Source: Salirhabdus sp. Marseille-P4669
GTDB taxonomy: Bacteria > Bacillota > Bacilli > Bacillales > Alkalibacillaceae
Direction: 5' to 3'
Assembly: GCF_900240405.1 (NCBI RefSeq)
Contig: NZ_OEQK01000001.1
Location: 186,001-250,000 of the forward strand
Length of the DNA: 64,000 bases
Part shown: one piece after another, positions 12,846-21,219 of the stretch
How the letters are laid out: each line of letters begins with the position of its first letter
Numbering within the stretch: the stretch's first letter is position 1
Position numbers and translations under genes: made by a program
Notes under the pieces: generated by a model
Database searches by the model: none
The model's input: only the letters and a program-made list of their open reading frames with translations
Told to the model about the DNA's origin: nothing

Positions 12846-12859
12846 AGTCTTCTGAAACA

Positions 12860-13474
12860 TTACTTCTCAAACAGCAAAACACGTGCTGGAGCAGCGTCAA
12901 TACCGACTAACTTTAGAGGTGCAGCTACCATATGATAGGTTCCTGGCTCCACATCTTTAAAATTAAGTCCTTCAATAACAATAATGTTGTTTTGAAATAG
13001 TGTTTTGTGTGTTGGGTGTCCTTCTTGTGCACGCTCTACTCCAAGTGCATCGATTCCTACCCCGCGAACGCCTTTCTCTGCTAAATAGCGCGCGCCGCTT
13101 TCTGCCAAATAAATAAATTCAAAATTAAATGCTTCGTCAAAGGTATTTTTCGTTTTAAATAAAACAAAATCTCCTTCTTCAATTTGGAATTTTTCAAGGT
13201 CTTGAGCAGAAATTCCTGTTTCTACATCGGTTAAATCGAAAACCTTAGCGTCCCCGATTAGTTGCTCTAAATCAATGGATTCAAATGTTTCTCCATCATT
13301 GATCATGTGCAATGGAGCATCAATGTGTGTTCCTGTATGTGCATCCATACTCAATCTTGATTCAGTTACATGACCATTGGTAACAGTTTGGAATTCAGGT
13401 TGTTTTTCTGGTTTGTTTTTGTAAACTGGCATCCCTTTATATATGGGCAATGAAATATCATACATTTTAGCCAT
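12860..13474 (-). CDS. Cyclase family protein, KynB-like (arylformamidase / kynurenine formamidase family)
   Basis: A 204-residue member of the metal-dependent cyclase/KynB family (PF04199). The family signature HTGTHIDAPLH near residue 46 supplies the metal ligands, and HPTHKTLFQNNIIVIEGL near 153 is the second conserved block. Family members hydrolyse N-formylkynurenine or related amides, esters and lactones; the substrate here is unknown. GGAGGAACATCAA precedes the ATG. It follows zwf by only 26 bases on the same strand, so the two are probably cotranscribed. No kynurenine-pathway gene is nearby, so a kyn role is not supported by context. Confidence 0.85.
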   Translation of the reverse strand: MAKMYDISLPIYKGMPVYKNKPEKQPEFQTVTNGHVTESRLSMDAHTGTHIDAPLHMINDGETFESIDLEQLIGDAKVFDLTDVETGISAQDLEKFQIEEGDFVLFKTKNTFDEAFNFEFIYLAESGARYLAEKGVRGVGIDALGVERAQEGHPTHKTLFQNNIIVIEGLNFKDVEPGTYHMVAAPLKLVGIDAAPARVLLFEK

Positions 13475-13500
13475 TTGATGTTCCTCCCTTGTGTTTCAGG

Positions 13501-15009
13501 TTAAATGGAATAATCGCTGTCTTCAATAACTGGCCACCAGTGGAAGCCATCCTCTTTTAATAGCTCATCCGCAGCTGTTGGTCCCATGGTTCCCGATTCA
13601 TAATTTGGAAAATCCGAAGCCTTCTTTTTCTCCCAAGCATCATAAATGACATCTACGTACTTCCACGATAAAGCAACCTCATCCCAATGGGTGAAGTTTG
13701 TAGCATCCCCTAAAATAGCGTCATGTAGCAGCTTTTCATACGCTTCTGGTGTATTCATTTGATCCACACAATTCTCGCAATAGTCGAGTTTAACAGGTGC
13801 GGTGTTCAAAATATTTTCGGTTTTCTTTCCATTAATAACGATGGAAATGCCTTCATCTGGTTGAATATGAATAATCAATAGGTTCGGGTGCATTTTATCC
13901 TCTGTTCGATAATACAAATTCATCGGCATATCCTTGAACTGTACGACGATTTTGGTTGATTTTTCCGTCATTCGTTTACCGGTACGAATGTATATTGGCA
14001 CACCAGCCCAACGGAAGTTATCAATTAACAATTTTCCAGCAACAAATGTCTCTGTATTGGACTGCGGATCAATATTTCCTTCGCTTCGATATCCAGGTAC
14101 TTCGTTATCGTTGATTTTACCTGGACCATATTGACCGCGAACAAAATAGTTGTCTACCTCTCCTAATTCTAGAGGACGCAATGCTCGTAGTACTTTAATT
14201 TTTTCGCTTCTAATTTCATTTGTTGTCAATCGAATTGGTGGTTCCATCGCAAGAAGTGCAACCATTTGAAGCATGTGGTTTTGCACCATATCGCGCAACG
14301 CACCAGATTTATCATAATAACCACCACGTTCTTCTACTCCTAGTGACTCACTAGAGGTAATTTGGATATTTGCAATATAGCGATTGTTCCATAATGGTTC
14401 GAATATCGCATTAGCAAAACGGATTACCTCAATGTTTTGTACCATTTCTTTTCCTAAATAGTGATCAATACGGAAAATCTCATCCTCTGCAAATGCCTCA
14501 CGTATTTCACTATTTAATTGTCGAGCAGAAGGCAAGTCATGACCAAATGGCTTTTCAATAATTAATCGGTTCCAGCCAGTTTCATTTGTAATACCTTCCG
14601 ATTTTAAAAAGCTCGCAATCGTACCAAAAAATTGAGGAGCCATTGCTAAATAAAACATGCGGTTCCCAGGAATTTCATATGTATTTTCAAGAGTTTGCAG
14701 CAAGCGATTTAAATTCTGATAGGCCTCCTTACTCGTAACATCAAGGGGCGTATAATGAAAATGATCTAAAAACGACTCTAAATGAGATGGGTCTATTTGA
14801 ATTTTCGAATCCCTTAAAGAAGCCTCAACATTTTCTCTAAAGGTTGTATTATCCCACTCGCGCCGAGCACAACCTATTACTGCAAAATGCTTGGATAAAT
14901 GCCCTTTTTTAAAAAGGTTATAAATAGACGGATATAATTTTCTCTTTGCTAAATCACCAGTTGCTCCAAATAAAACAATTGTACAGTTTGTATCTGACTT
15001 GTTGCTCAA
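13501..15009 (-). CDS. zwf: Glucose-6-phosphate 1-dehydrogenase
   Basis: First enzyme of the oxidative pentose-phosphate pathway; oxidises glucose 6-phosphate and reduces NADP+. The 502-residue protein has the N-terminal nucleotide motif FGATGDLAKRKLYPS, the active-site signature RIDHYLGKEMVQN near residue 180, and EKPFGHDLPSA. A TTG start at 15009 is preferred because AAGGCGAGGA lies 8 bases upstream. In-frame ATGs at 15030 and 15135 lack a good ribosome-binding site and would add an untypical leader. It is divergent from the ABC exporter genes and is followed closely by the cyclase gene. Confidence 0.94.
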   Translation of the reverse strand: MSNKSDTNCTIVLFGATGDLAKRKLYPSIYNLFKKGHLSKHFAVIGCARREWDNTTFRENVEASLRDSKIQIDPSHLESFLDHFHYTPLDVTSKEAYQNLNRLLQTLENTYEIPGNRMFYLAMAPQFFGTIASFLKSEGITNETGWNRLIIEKPFGHDLPSARQLNSEIREAFAEDEIFRIDHYLGKEMVQNIEVIRFANAIFEPLWNNRYIANIQITSSESLGVEERGGYYDKSGALRDMVQNHMLQMVALLAMEPPIRLTTNEIRSEKIKVLRALRPLELGEVDNYFVRGQYGPGKINDNEVPGYRSEGNIDPQSNTETFVAGKLLIDNFRWAGVPIYIRTGKRMTEKSTKIVVQFKDMPMNLYYRTEDKMHPNLLIIHIQPDEGISIVINGKKTENILNTAPVKLDYCENCVDQMNTPEAYEKLLHDAILGDATNFTHWDEVALSWKYVDVIYDAWEKKKASDFPNYESGTMGPTAADELLKEDGFHWWPVIEDSDYSI

Positions 15010-15153
15010 AGTAAATATCCTCGCCTTCATTTTAAATGTTGCTTTTAGTATTCCACGATTATTAAGTTTACCATTCATTTGTTTATTTAACATCAAAATC
15101 GAAATTGTAAAGTTTTTATAAAATAGTATGAACATTAAGGATAATTTTGGTAA

Positions 15154-15159
15154 TATAAT
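15154..15159 (+). promoter_or_regulatory. -10 element for the ABC-2 exporter operon
   Basis: TATAAT within GTAATATAATAG lies 35 bases before the GTG start of the ATPase gene. No convincing -35 was found. Confidence 0.45.
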
Positions 15160-15193
15160 AGAAGTGTCTGTTTACAGAAAGGATGGAGATTGA

Positions 15194-16117
15194 GTGGGGA
15201 CGATATTAACAGTTGAAAACTTAGGGAAATCGTTTAAAAATACACAAATCATCAAGGATATCTCGTTTGATGTTAAGCAAGGGGAAATTATGGCGGTATT
15301 AGGCCCGAATGGTGCAGGGAAGACAACAACCATTCGTAACATTATGGGAATTATGTATCCGGATGAAGGTTCGATTACCTTTCATAATCATGAGCAAAAT
15401 GAAATACCGCGCCATAAAATTGGTTATTTACCTGAAGAAAGAGGTTTATATAAAAACGTAAAAGTAATGGATATCTTACTTTATTTTGCGGAGTTAAAAG
15501 ACTATCCATTGCAAAAAGCAAAAGTAAGAGCACTTGAGTACTTAGAAAAGTTCGGACTAAAGGGCAAGGACAAATCCTCTATTGAAGAATTATCAAAGGG
15601 GATGGGGCAAAAAGTTCAATTTATTGCCTCCATTATTCATGAACCAGAGCTTCTTATTTTAGATGAGCCGTTTTCTGGTTTAGACCCTGTAAGTCAAGAG
15701 GTTTTTAAAGAGGAAATCATTGCGTTAGCTAAAAAAGGCACGGCGATTTTATTATCCTCGCACCAAATGAACTTAGTGGAGCAGCTTTGTGACCGATTGT
15801 TTATGATTCATCAAGGTAGAAAAGTGATTTATGGAACAATAGATGATGTTAAGCGTGAATATGCGAACTTTAAATGTACGATAAATGGCAAAAATGACCG
15901 TGCTACATTAGAAACCATTCCAAATGTTGTTCGAGTGGAGCAAAATGAGGATATTTCCATTCTCTATTTGTCTCATGATGTAGAAGCAGGAGCTTGGCTG
16001 AAGCAGCTGCCAGATCATCTGGAAATTAAGGAGCTCTCGATAGACCGTGTCTCCTTGCACGAAATCTTTATTGATATTGCTACAGGCAAAAAGGAAGTAG
16101 GTGTTCAAAATGCGTAA
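15194..16117 (+). CDS. ABC transporter ATP-binding protein, NatA/YhaQ-like
   Basis: Cytosolic ATPase of an ABC-2 type exporter. The 307-residue protein has Walker A GPNGAGKTTT (near 38), an EELSKGMGQKVQ signature in place of LSGGQ (near 134), Walker B LLILDEPFSGLDP (near 153) and the switch His in LLSSHQMN. The C-terminal 80 residues form the DUF4162-type domain of this subfamily. The start is GTG, with AAAGGATGGAG upstream. It overlaps the permease gene by 8 bases. The arrangement matches Bacillus yhaQ-yhaP, annotated there as a putative sodium-efflux system; the substrate is not known. Confidence 0.88.
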   Translation: MGTILTVENLGKSFKNTQIIKDISFDVKQGEIMAVLGPNGAGKTTTIRNIMGIMYPDEGSITFHNHEQNEIPRHKIGYLPEERGLYKNVKVMDILLYFAELKDYPLQKAKVRALEYLEKFGLKGKDKSSIEELSKGMGQKVQFIASIIHEPELLILDEPFSGLDPVSQEVFKEEIIALAKKGTAILLSSHQMNLVEQLCDRLFMIHQGRKVIYGTIDDVKREYANFKCTINGKNDRATLETIPNVVRVEQNEDISILYLSHDVEAGAWLKQLPDHLEIKELSIDRVSLHEIFIDIATGKKEVGVQNA

Positions 16118-17351
16118 TAGTATGAAGGTTGCAAAATGGGAATATCGCCGAAACATGAAAAACAAATCCTTTATTATTGGGCTTTTTGTTACACCACTAC
16201 TTTTTCTACTGTTTTTCAATTTGCCTTCTTTATTCGATGATTCAGAGGAGGAAGAGGCACCGGTAAGTGTTTATGTATATGATGAATTAAATGTTTGGGA
16301 TAGTGTACAATCTGCGCTTCCAGAAGATGAGCTTTCCAATTGGAGTTTAATGTCCGATCCAATGGAGGAAACGGAGATTCTAGATGAATTAGCAAATTCC
16401 GAAAAAACAGCTTATCTTTTATTAACAGAAGAAGCAATCCAAAATGGTAGTGTAAAGGTTTATATGTCTGAAGATGTGGATGAAAATTTAGTTTATCAAG
16501 CAAGGGTGTTTGAACAACCACTTGTAATCAAGCAACTAGAAAGCTTAGGTTTATCAGAGGAAGAAGTGGCAGTAGCATCTCAAGGAGTGACCTTTGAGTC
16601 TGTCGTACCCGGTGAAGAATCATCAGGTACAGCAATAGAGCTCGAAGAAGAAACACCAGAAGAGATGTTACAGCGTATCGTTCCAATTGCTTTTGGTGGT
16701 GTCATTTTATTTTCCATTCTGATTACAGGAATGATGATTTTCCAAAGTGCCTCACAGGAGAAAAAGGAAAAGGTAGCGGAAATTGTGTTATCCTCCTTAA
16801 CCCCAGAGGAATTAATGAAGGGTAAAATTTGGGGCTATTTTGCCTTAGGAATTACTCAAGTGGCTGTATGGATGGCTCTTATTCTGCCATTCCTAATGTG
16901 GAAAATCGATCTACCGTTACTAGAATATATTCTTGTTCCAGAAACATTGCTGTCTGTCGCAATCGCAATCTGTGGATATTTGCTATTTGCGTCCATCTTT
17001 GTAGGTATCGGTGCAACAGTTGAGGACATTAGCAGCACAAGTAATTTCCAGGGTATTTTATTTATGTTTCCGTTTTTACCATTTGTTTTAATTGCACCAA
17101 TTATGGGAGACCCGAGTGGAATTATTGCACAAGTAGGAACATTCTTCCCACTAACCACTCCAGGTGTATTGCTACTTCGGCTAGCGGTACTAGATACATG
17201 GCCTTGGATTGAAATTATTATTGCACTTGTTGTTTTAGTGATTACCATTTGGTTCTTTATGAAGCTGGCAGGAAAAATATTCAAAACAGGTATACTAATG
17301 TATGGTAAGGATGCTACACCAAAGGAAATTTGGAAGTGGCTCAGACAATAG
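16110..17351 (+). CDS. ABC-2 type permease, NatB/YhaP-like
   Basis: Membrane partner of the preceding ATPase. The 413-residue protein has one N-terminal helix (about 20-40), a large extracytoplasmic domain rich in Glu and Asp (about 45-190), and five or six helices in the C-terminal half, the usual ABC-2 layout. ATG 16110 is favoured over an in-frame GTG at 16101 because GGAAGTAGGTG lies 6-7 bases upstream. Substrate unknown; drug, peptide or Na+ export are all possible in this family. Confidence 0.86.
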   Translation: MRNSMKVAKWEYRRNMKNKSFIIGLFVTPLLFLLFFNLPSLFDDSEEEEAPVSVYVYDELNVWDSVQSALPEDELSNWSLMSDPMEETEILDELANSEKTAYLLLTEEAIQNGSVKVYMSEDVDENLVYQARVFEQPLVIKQLESLGLSEEEVAVASQGVTFESVVPGEESSGTAIELEEETPEEMLQRIVPIAFGGVILFSILITGMMIFQSASQEKKEKVAEIVLSSLTPEELMKGKIWGYFALGITQVAVWMALILPFLMWKIDLPLLEYILVPETLLSVAIAICGYLLFASIFVGIGATVEDISSTSNFQGILFMFPFLPFVLIAPIMGDPSGIIAQVGTFFPLTTPGVLLLRLAVLDTWPWIEIIIALVVLVITIWFFMKLAGKIFKTGILMYGKDATPKEIWKWLRQ

Positions 17352-17360
17352 ATTATAGGG

Positions 17361-17393
17361 AATGGTCGACCTTTCGGGTCGACCATTTTTTTA
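17361..17393 (+). terminator. Terminator of the ABC-2 exporter operon
   Basis: AATGGTCGACC, TTTC and GGGTCGACCATT form an 11-bp stem with a short loop and seven T. Confidence 0.92.
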
Positions 17394-17435
17394 TTGTTGA
17401 GGGTGTGTGGTGTGGCGGTGTGGTGCAGTTGTGGT

Positions 17436-17730
17436 GGAACACAACTGCGGATTAATGGAACATAAGCAGCTATCTTTGGGACATAATGGGTGACTTTTGG
17501 AACATAAAATCCGGTTTGGAACATAAAACGTGAATCATGCAACAGAAAGAGACAATATTAAGACATACAAATTAAATTCTGGTTAATAAATTAAATAAAT
17601 TGAAACATAACCAGGAAAATGTGCAACATAAAGCTCAGCTCTATAAAAAGCCCTTCCTTATGTTTCAATTGTTGAATCATAAAATGCTAAGTCTGGTTCA
17701 TAATACAAGAGAAGTGAACGATAAAAACGA
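17436..17730. repeat. 21-bp phased repeat patch C (GGAACATAA)
   Basis: The core (G/C)(G/A)AACATAA recurs in register. Its C falls at 17440, 17461, 17482, 17503, 17522, 17543, 17564, 17585 (A), 17606, 17627, 17678, 17699 and 17720 (G). Steps are 21 bp except one of 19 and one of 51. The stretch between the exporter terminator and the amino-acid permease holds no gene I can support. On the minus strand part of it reads as a seven-residue repeat beginning VPK. Confidence 0.78.
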
Positions 17731-17740
17731 ATTAAGGAGT

Positions 17741-17797
17741 TCCGTTCGACAAAAAAGCACAAAATTCGGGTGGTGCCAGGCACTCCTAACCCGGTCC
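17741..17797 (-). repeat. Dispersed repeat family R2, copy 1
   Basis: Read on the minus strand it runs GAGTGCCTGGCACCACCCGA, then ATTTTGTGCTTTTTTGTCGA. This aligns with 32674-32716 (plus strand), which has GGGTGCCTGTCACTCCCCGG, then ATTATGTCGTATTATGTCGA. The GTGCCTGGCAC part is palindromic. It sits immediately upstream of the ribosome-binding site of the amino-acid permease. Confidence 0.6.
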
Positions 17798-17814
17798 ACG
17801 GAGGAAATCATACA

Positions 17815-19137
17815 ATGAGTGAAAACCAAAACAACATGAAATGGTGGCAGCTTTCTCTTTTTGGAATCGGCAGTACAATTGGTACTGGCTTTTTTCTTGC
17901 CTCTAGCTTAGGGATTAAAATTGCTGGTCCATCTATCCTTATCGGTTTATTATTTGCGGGACTTGCAACGTACACGGTTTTTGATGCATTAGCAAAAATG
18001 ACTGTTAAAGATCCTCAAAAGGGCGCGTTTCGAATTTATGCACAAAAGGCATTTGGTCATTGGGCGGGATTTAGCGTTGGCTGGGCTTATTGGGTCTGTG
18101 AAACGCTGATTATGGGAAGTCAGCTTACCGCCTTATCGATTTTTACACAATTATGGTTTCCGAAACTGCCGCTATGGATGCTAGCCTCTGGATATGCCGT
18201 GTTAGGCTTGCTCGTACTGCTTCTTGGCAATAAACGTTTAAGTAAAGCGGAAAATATATTTGCGGTCATGAAGATTGCCGCAATTCTCATGTTTATTATC
18301 ATTGGACTTACCTTTGTATTTGGTTGGATGGGGGATAATGTCCAAGTCAATACACCTAGTAGCATTGGTGACTTCTTCCCAAACGGGCTACTTGGATTAT
18401 GGTCTAGTTTCATTTTTGCCTTTTATGCTTTTGGTGGTGTAGAGGTCATGGGGTTAATGGCGATTGAGCTAAAGGATAAAAAAGAAGCCCCTAAGGCAGG
18501 GTCATTTATGGTATTGCTCCTTGTCATTATCTATGTCGTCTCCATAGGTTTAGCCTTATTGCTTGTAAACTGGGATTCCTTTAATACAGACAAAAGTACG
18601 TTTGTCGTGGTACTTAATCAATTTGACTTGAATGTAATATCGAATATTTTTAATGGGGTCCTTATTATTGCTGGTTTTTCCACAATGGTTGCCTCCTTTT
18701 TTGGAGTCACGACTGTTTTGATCAATTTGGCGGAAGGAAAGGATGCACCAGCTATCTTTGCGAAAAAGGGCAGGCTTGCGATTCCCCTTGCTTCCCTTGG
18801 TTTGTTGATAGCTGGGCTGATTACTTCTATTGTGATGTCCCTGCTATTGCCAGATAAAATTTATGAGTATATTACAACAGGTGCTGGATTAATGATTTTG
18901 TACAATTGGTTTTTCATCATTCTTTCCGCTACACGAAATTTACAATTAAAGACCTTTGATTACATTAAATACTATGTAGGGATGGCGCTCATTTTACTAG
19001 GTGTAAGTGGGACATTGTTAGATAAATCGAATCGAATGGGATTCTTTATTAGCTTAGGGTTTGTTTTTGTTATCGGTGTGATTACGATTGTGATGTCCCG
19101 TATTTGGAAAAAGCAGGGTTTACGTGAGACCAATTAG
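17815..19137 (+). CDS. Amino acid permease (APC superfamily)
   Basis: Cytoplasmic-membrane transporter, 440 residues, about 12 hydrophobic segments. The N-terminal FGIGSTIGTGFFLASS is the APC substrate-binding loop of helix 1, and FIFAFYAFGGVEVMGLMAIE is the conserved helix 6 region. ATG 17815 is chosen because CGGAGGAAATC precedes it; an in-frame upstream GTG lies within the R2 repeat. Amino acid specificity cannot be told. Its last 18 bases overlap the convergent LysE-type exporter gene. Confidence 0.85.
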   Translation: MSENQNNMKWWQLSLFGIGSTIGTGFFLASSLGIKIAGPSILIGLLFAGLATYTVFDALAKMTVKDPQKGAFRIYAQKAFGHWAGFSVGWAYWVCETLIMGSQLTALSIFTQLWFPKLPLWMLASGYAVLGLLVLLLGNKRLSKAENIFAVMKIAAILMFIIIGLTFVFGWMGDNVQVNTPSSIGDFFPNGLLGLWSSFIFAFYAFGGVEVMGLMAIELKDKKEAPKAGSFMVLLLVIIYVVSIGLALLLVNWDSFNTDKSTFVVVLNQFDLNVISNIFNGVLIIAGFSTMVASFFGVTTVLINLAEGKDAPAIFAKKGRLAIPLASLGLLIAGLITSIVMSLLLPDKIYEYITTGAGLMILYNWFFIILSATRNLQLKTFDYIKYYVGMALILLGVSGTLLDKSNRMGFFISLGFVFVIGVITIVMSRIWKKQGLRETN

Positions 19138-19755
19138 CAATTTTAGTCCTTCCACGCCGAAATAGATTCCAAACCCAATTAGGGATAAACCAGATACAAC
19201 GGATAGTAATTGCAATGCTCTGCTTTTCAAAAAGGTTCGGAAGCTACTAGATACGATAGCCATTGTAAAGTCCCAAGCAAGTAATCCTAGGAATATGGCA
19301 CCACTATATAGGATGAGCTCCTTTGTCCCAAAAGAGGATGCTGTTTTCGCCAATACAGATCCATAAATCCCTAACCAAAATAAAATCGTTAGGGGATTTG
19401 TAATAGACATCATAAACCCAGAAAAGAAGGACTTCGATAACGATTCTGTATTTCTTTGCTTGGATAGCTCTATTTTCTTTGCGCTAATAATACTTTCCAA
19501 GCCCGTATAAACTAAAACGAAACATCCAAATAGCCAAAGAAACGTTTTGACAAAAGGTGTATCAATCATATGGAAAATACCAAAGTACACGATGAGCATA
19601 TAAATACCGTCTGCTACAATCGCTCCTAGGCCAACAAACCATGCTGGGAAGAACCCACCTTTTATTCCTTTATCTAATTGTGCTGCGTTAATAGGACCAA
19701 TAGGTATCGCTAAGGATAACCCTAATAATACGTAACTGAAAAAAATGCTCAACAT
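19120..19755 (-). CDS. LysE/RhtB-family translocator
   Basis: Putative exporter of amino acids or small metabolites; 211 residues with five or six hydrophobic segments. The N-terminal signature GLSLAIPIGPINAAQLDKGIK near residue 12 is diagnostic of LysE proteins, with TNPLTILFWLG near 117 as the second conserved block. AGGAGGGTATGG precedes the ATG. It is convergent with the amino-acid permease and overlaps it by 18 bases, so importer and exporter genes end in each other. Substrate unknown. Confidence 0.85.
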   Translation of the reverse strand: MLSIFFSYVLLGLSLAIPIGPINAAQLDKGIKGGFFPAWFVGLGAIVADGIYMLIVYFGIFHMIDTPFVKTFLWLFGCFVLVYTGLESIISAKKIELSKQRNTESLSKSFFSGFMMSITNPLTILFWLGIYGSVLAKTASSFGTKELILYSGAIFLGLLAWDFTMAIVSSSFRTFLKSRALQLLSVVSGLSLIGFGIYFGVEGLKLLIGLT

Positions 19756-19853
19756 CCATACCCTCCTAAAAAAAGCTTGTCTTAAAAATATCTATTCAGA
19801 ATAGGGGACTTGTACTACTTTTTCCGAAATTTCTTTTTAAAAAGGTGGTTTTA

Positions 19854-20111
19854 ATGATGAATGGCAATCCATATGATTCTGTTTTGCAGACTGTTTTTCG
19901 TGCGGAAGAAGCAGTTGTCCATGCCCAGGCTAATAACAATCCACAGCTGTTTCAGCATGCACATAATGCACTCCTACAGGCGCAGCAGGCTGTGAATGAA
20001 GTGCTACGAAACGATGGCTCAAAATCAGCAGAAGAAACACATCAATTGAAACGTGCCCAGGAACTCCTTAAGCACTTATTTGAAGCATACGATTCGATCC
20101 AAATAAAATAA
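19854..20111 (+). CDS. Small hypothetical protein, helical
   Basis: An 85-residue cytosolic protein that I do not recognise. It is rich in Ala, Gln, Asn and His and predicted mostly helical from its composition, with no signal peptide or membrane segment. AAAGGTGG lies 5 bases before ATG 19854 (another ATG follows at 19857). It is flanked by its own hairpin terminator and looks like a real, separately expressed gene. Function unknown. Confidence 0.7.
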   Translation: MMNGNPYDSVLQTVFRAEEAVVHAQANNNPQLFQHAHNALLQAQQAVNEVLRNDGSKSAEETHQLKRAQELLKHLFEAYDSIQIK

Positions 20112-20137
20112 CTTCGGACAACATGTGTCCGAAGTTA
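20109..20137. terminator. Bidirectional terminator
   Basis: TAACTTCGGACA, a 5-base loop and TGTCCGAAGTTA form a perfect 12-bp stem between two convergent small genes. Confidence 0.8.
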
Positions 20138-20140
20138 CAA

Positions 20141-20407
20141 TCACTCTTGTGTTTTATTTTCAATCAGCAGCTCCTTAATGTGGCTATCATTGATTGAAAT
20201 GGTTACTTCGTGCTTCATTGCCGCTGCTAGTAACTCCTGTAAATGCTCGATATCCTTCTTATGGTTCGCCTCTAAGTGAGATACCCTTTCTTCTAAATGT
20301 TTATATATTCGTTTACTATCTTGAACGGTTTCCTTTAGTTTCCTTGTTCGTTTCGTTAATTGTTTTATGTTTCTATTTATTTCATTAAGCACTTCGTGTT
20401 GGCTCAA
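20141..20407 (-). CDS. Small coiled-coil hypothetical protein
   Basis: An 88-residue charged protein, not recognised. Residues 1-60 have a heptad-like pattern (LNEINRNIKQLTKRTRKLKE, then LEERVSHLEANHKKDIEHLQ) that suggests a coiled coil. It has no signal or membrane segment. The preferred start is TTG 20407, with GAGAGGG 8 bases upstream; the GTG at 20416 is too close to that site. Convergent with the preceding small gene and sharing its terminator. Confidence 0.6.
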   Translation of the reverse strand: MSQHEVLNEINRNIKQLTKRTRKLKETVQDSKRIYKHLEERVSHLEANHKKDIEHLQELLAAAMKHEVTISINDSHIKELLIENKTQE

Positions 20408-20607
20408 AATAAGCACCCTCTCTATTAATAGATTCTATTCTATTAAATGCAAAGATGGTAAAAAACGTTAAGGCTATCCCTTGAAATAAGTAGTTTGTGG
20501 AATTCTATGAAAACTAGTCAAAACTCCATTCACCTTTTACGTATTCTCATATATTTAGTAGAGAAGATAGATAATATCTTCAAAAAAAATAGAGGAGGAG
20601 TTTGATT

Positions 20608-21039
20608 ATGGCTTTAGGTAACGGTGGTGCAGCTCCATTTCAAGTCAACTTGCAATTTAAGAGAAACTTCATTGGAAAGCTTGTTGTAAACAATGCAGCT
20701 GCTGAAGAACCACTTGCTCCAGCACCGGCAGACATGGTAGCAGGTGCAGCTGTAGGTGATGATGCTGCAAATGCACTAAACGGTGGAAACGGAGGAAATG
20801 GTGGAGATACGATTCAGCTTAACCTAGCAAATCAGGAACAAATGCAAGATGTAACACAAACGAATGATTTAGTTGGTGTAATTGGTCAAGATTCTGGAGA
20901 TGCCTTTTCTTTAGCGATTGACTTTGGTGGTGGAGATGCTATTGCTGTTTCTGACACTAGTCAAAGAGCTAGAATTAGACAGGATGCAGCTAATGTCAAT
21001 GTTCAAGAGCAGCAAATAGATCAAGAAAACCGCAACTAA
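20608..21039 (+). CDS. Acidic Gly/Asn/Ala-rich hypothetical protein
   Basis: A 143-residue protein of low complexity with no homologue that I recognise. It opens with ALGNGGAAPFQVNLQFKRN, has an Ala/Pro-rich stretch (about 32-60), then a glycine run NGGNGGNGGD near 62-72, and many Asp, Asn and Gln towards the C-terminus with few Lys. There is no signal peptide, membrane segment or cysteine. ATG 20608 follows AGAGGAGGAG by 7 bases and a strong terminator follows, so it is probably well expressed. Surface, spore-coat or matrix roles are guesses from composition only. Confidence 0.75.
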   Translation: MALGNGGAAPFQVNLQFKRNFIGKLVVNNAAAEEPLAPAPADMVAGAAVGDDAANALNGGNGGNGGDTIQLNLANQEQMQDVTQTNDLVGVIGQDSGDAFSLAIDFGGGDAIAVSDTSQRARIRQDAANVNVQEQQIDQENRN

Positions 21040-21053
21040 ACCTAAAGGTATTC

Positions 21054-21082
21054 GGGGCTGGCATATGTCAGCCCCTTTTTTT
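21054..21082 (+). terminator. Terminator of the Gly-rich protein gene
   Basis: GGGGCTGGCATATGTCAGCCCC forms a stem of about 9 bp (with one G-T pair) followed by seven T. Confidence 0.92.
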
Positions 21083-21219
21083 ATAAATGAAAAAATTCTA
21101 ACAATTAGCATTGGTTTATGCTACATTTGTAATAAACTACAGCATGTAACATCTTGAGGAGTCTTCTACATGTTAATGTCACTGGGCGGTTATTTACAAA
21201 GCTACAAGGAGGATTAGGA

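Noticed and set aside
12612-12935. Open plus-strand frame of 107 codons across patch B
   Set aside because: It begins inside gndA, crosses that gene's terminator and runs antisense into the cyclase gene. The openness follows from the 21-bp (seven-codon) unit lacking a stop. Not listed as a gene.
13934-14134. Plus-strand frame inside zwf
   Set aside because: Antisense shadow; no supporting signals.
16856-17542. Long minus-strand frame with VPK heptads
   Set aside because: Mostly antisense to the ABC-2 permease gene and crosses its terminator; no start signal.
21154-21219. N-terminal extension of the EamA transporter
   Set aside because: Hydrophilic, untypical of the family, and the good ribosome site stands at the later ATG 21220.
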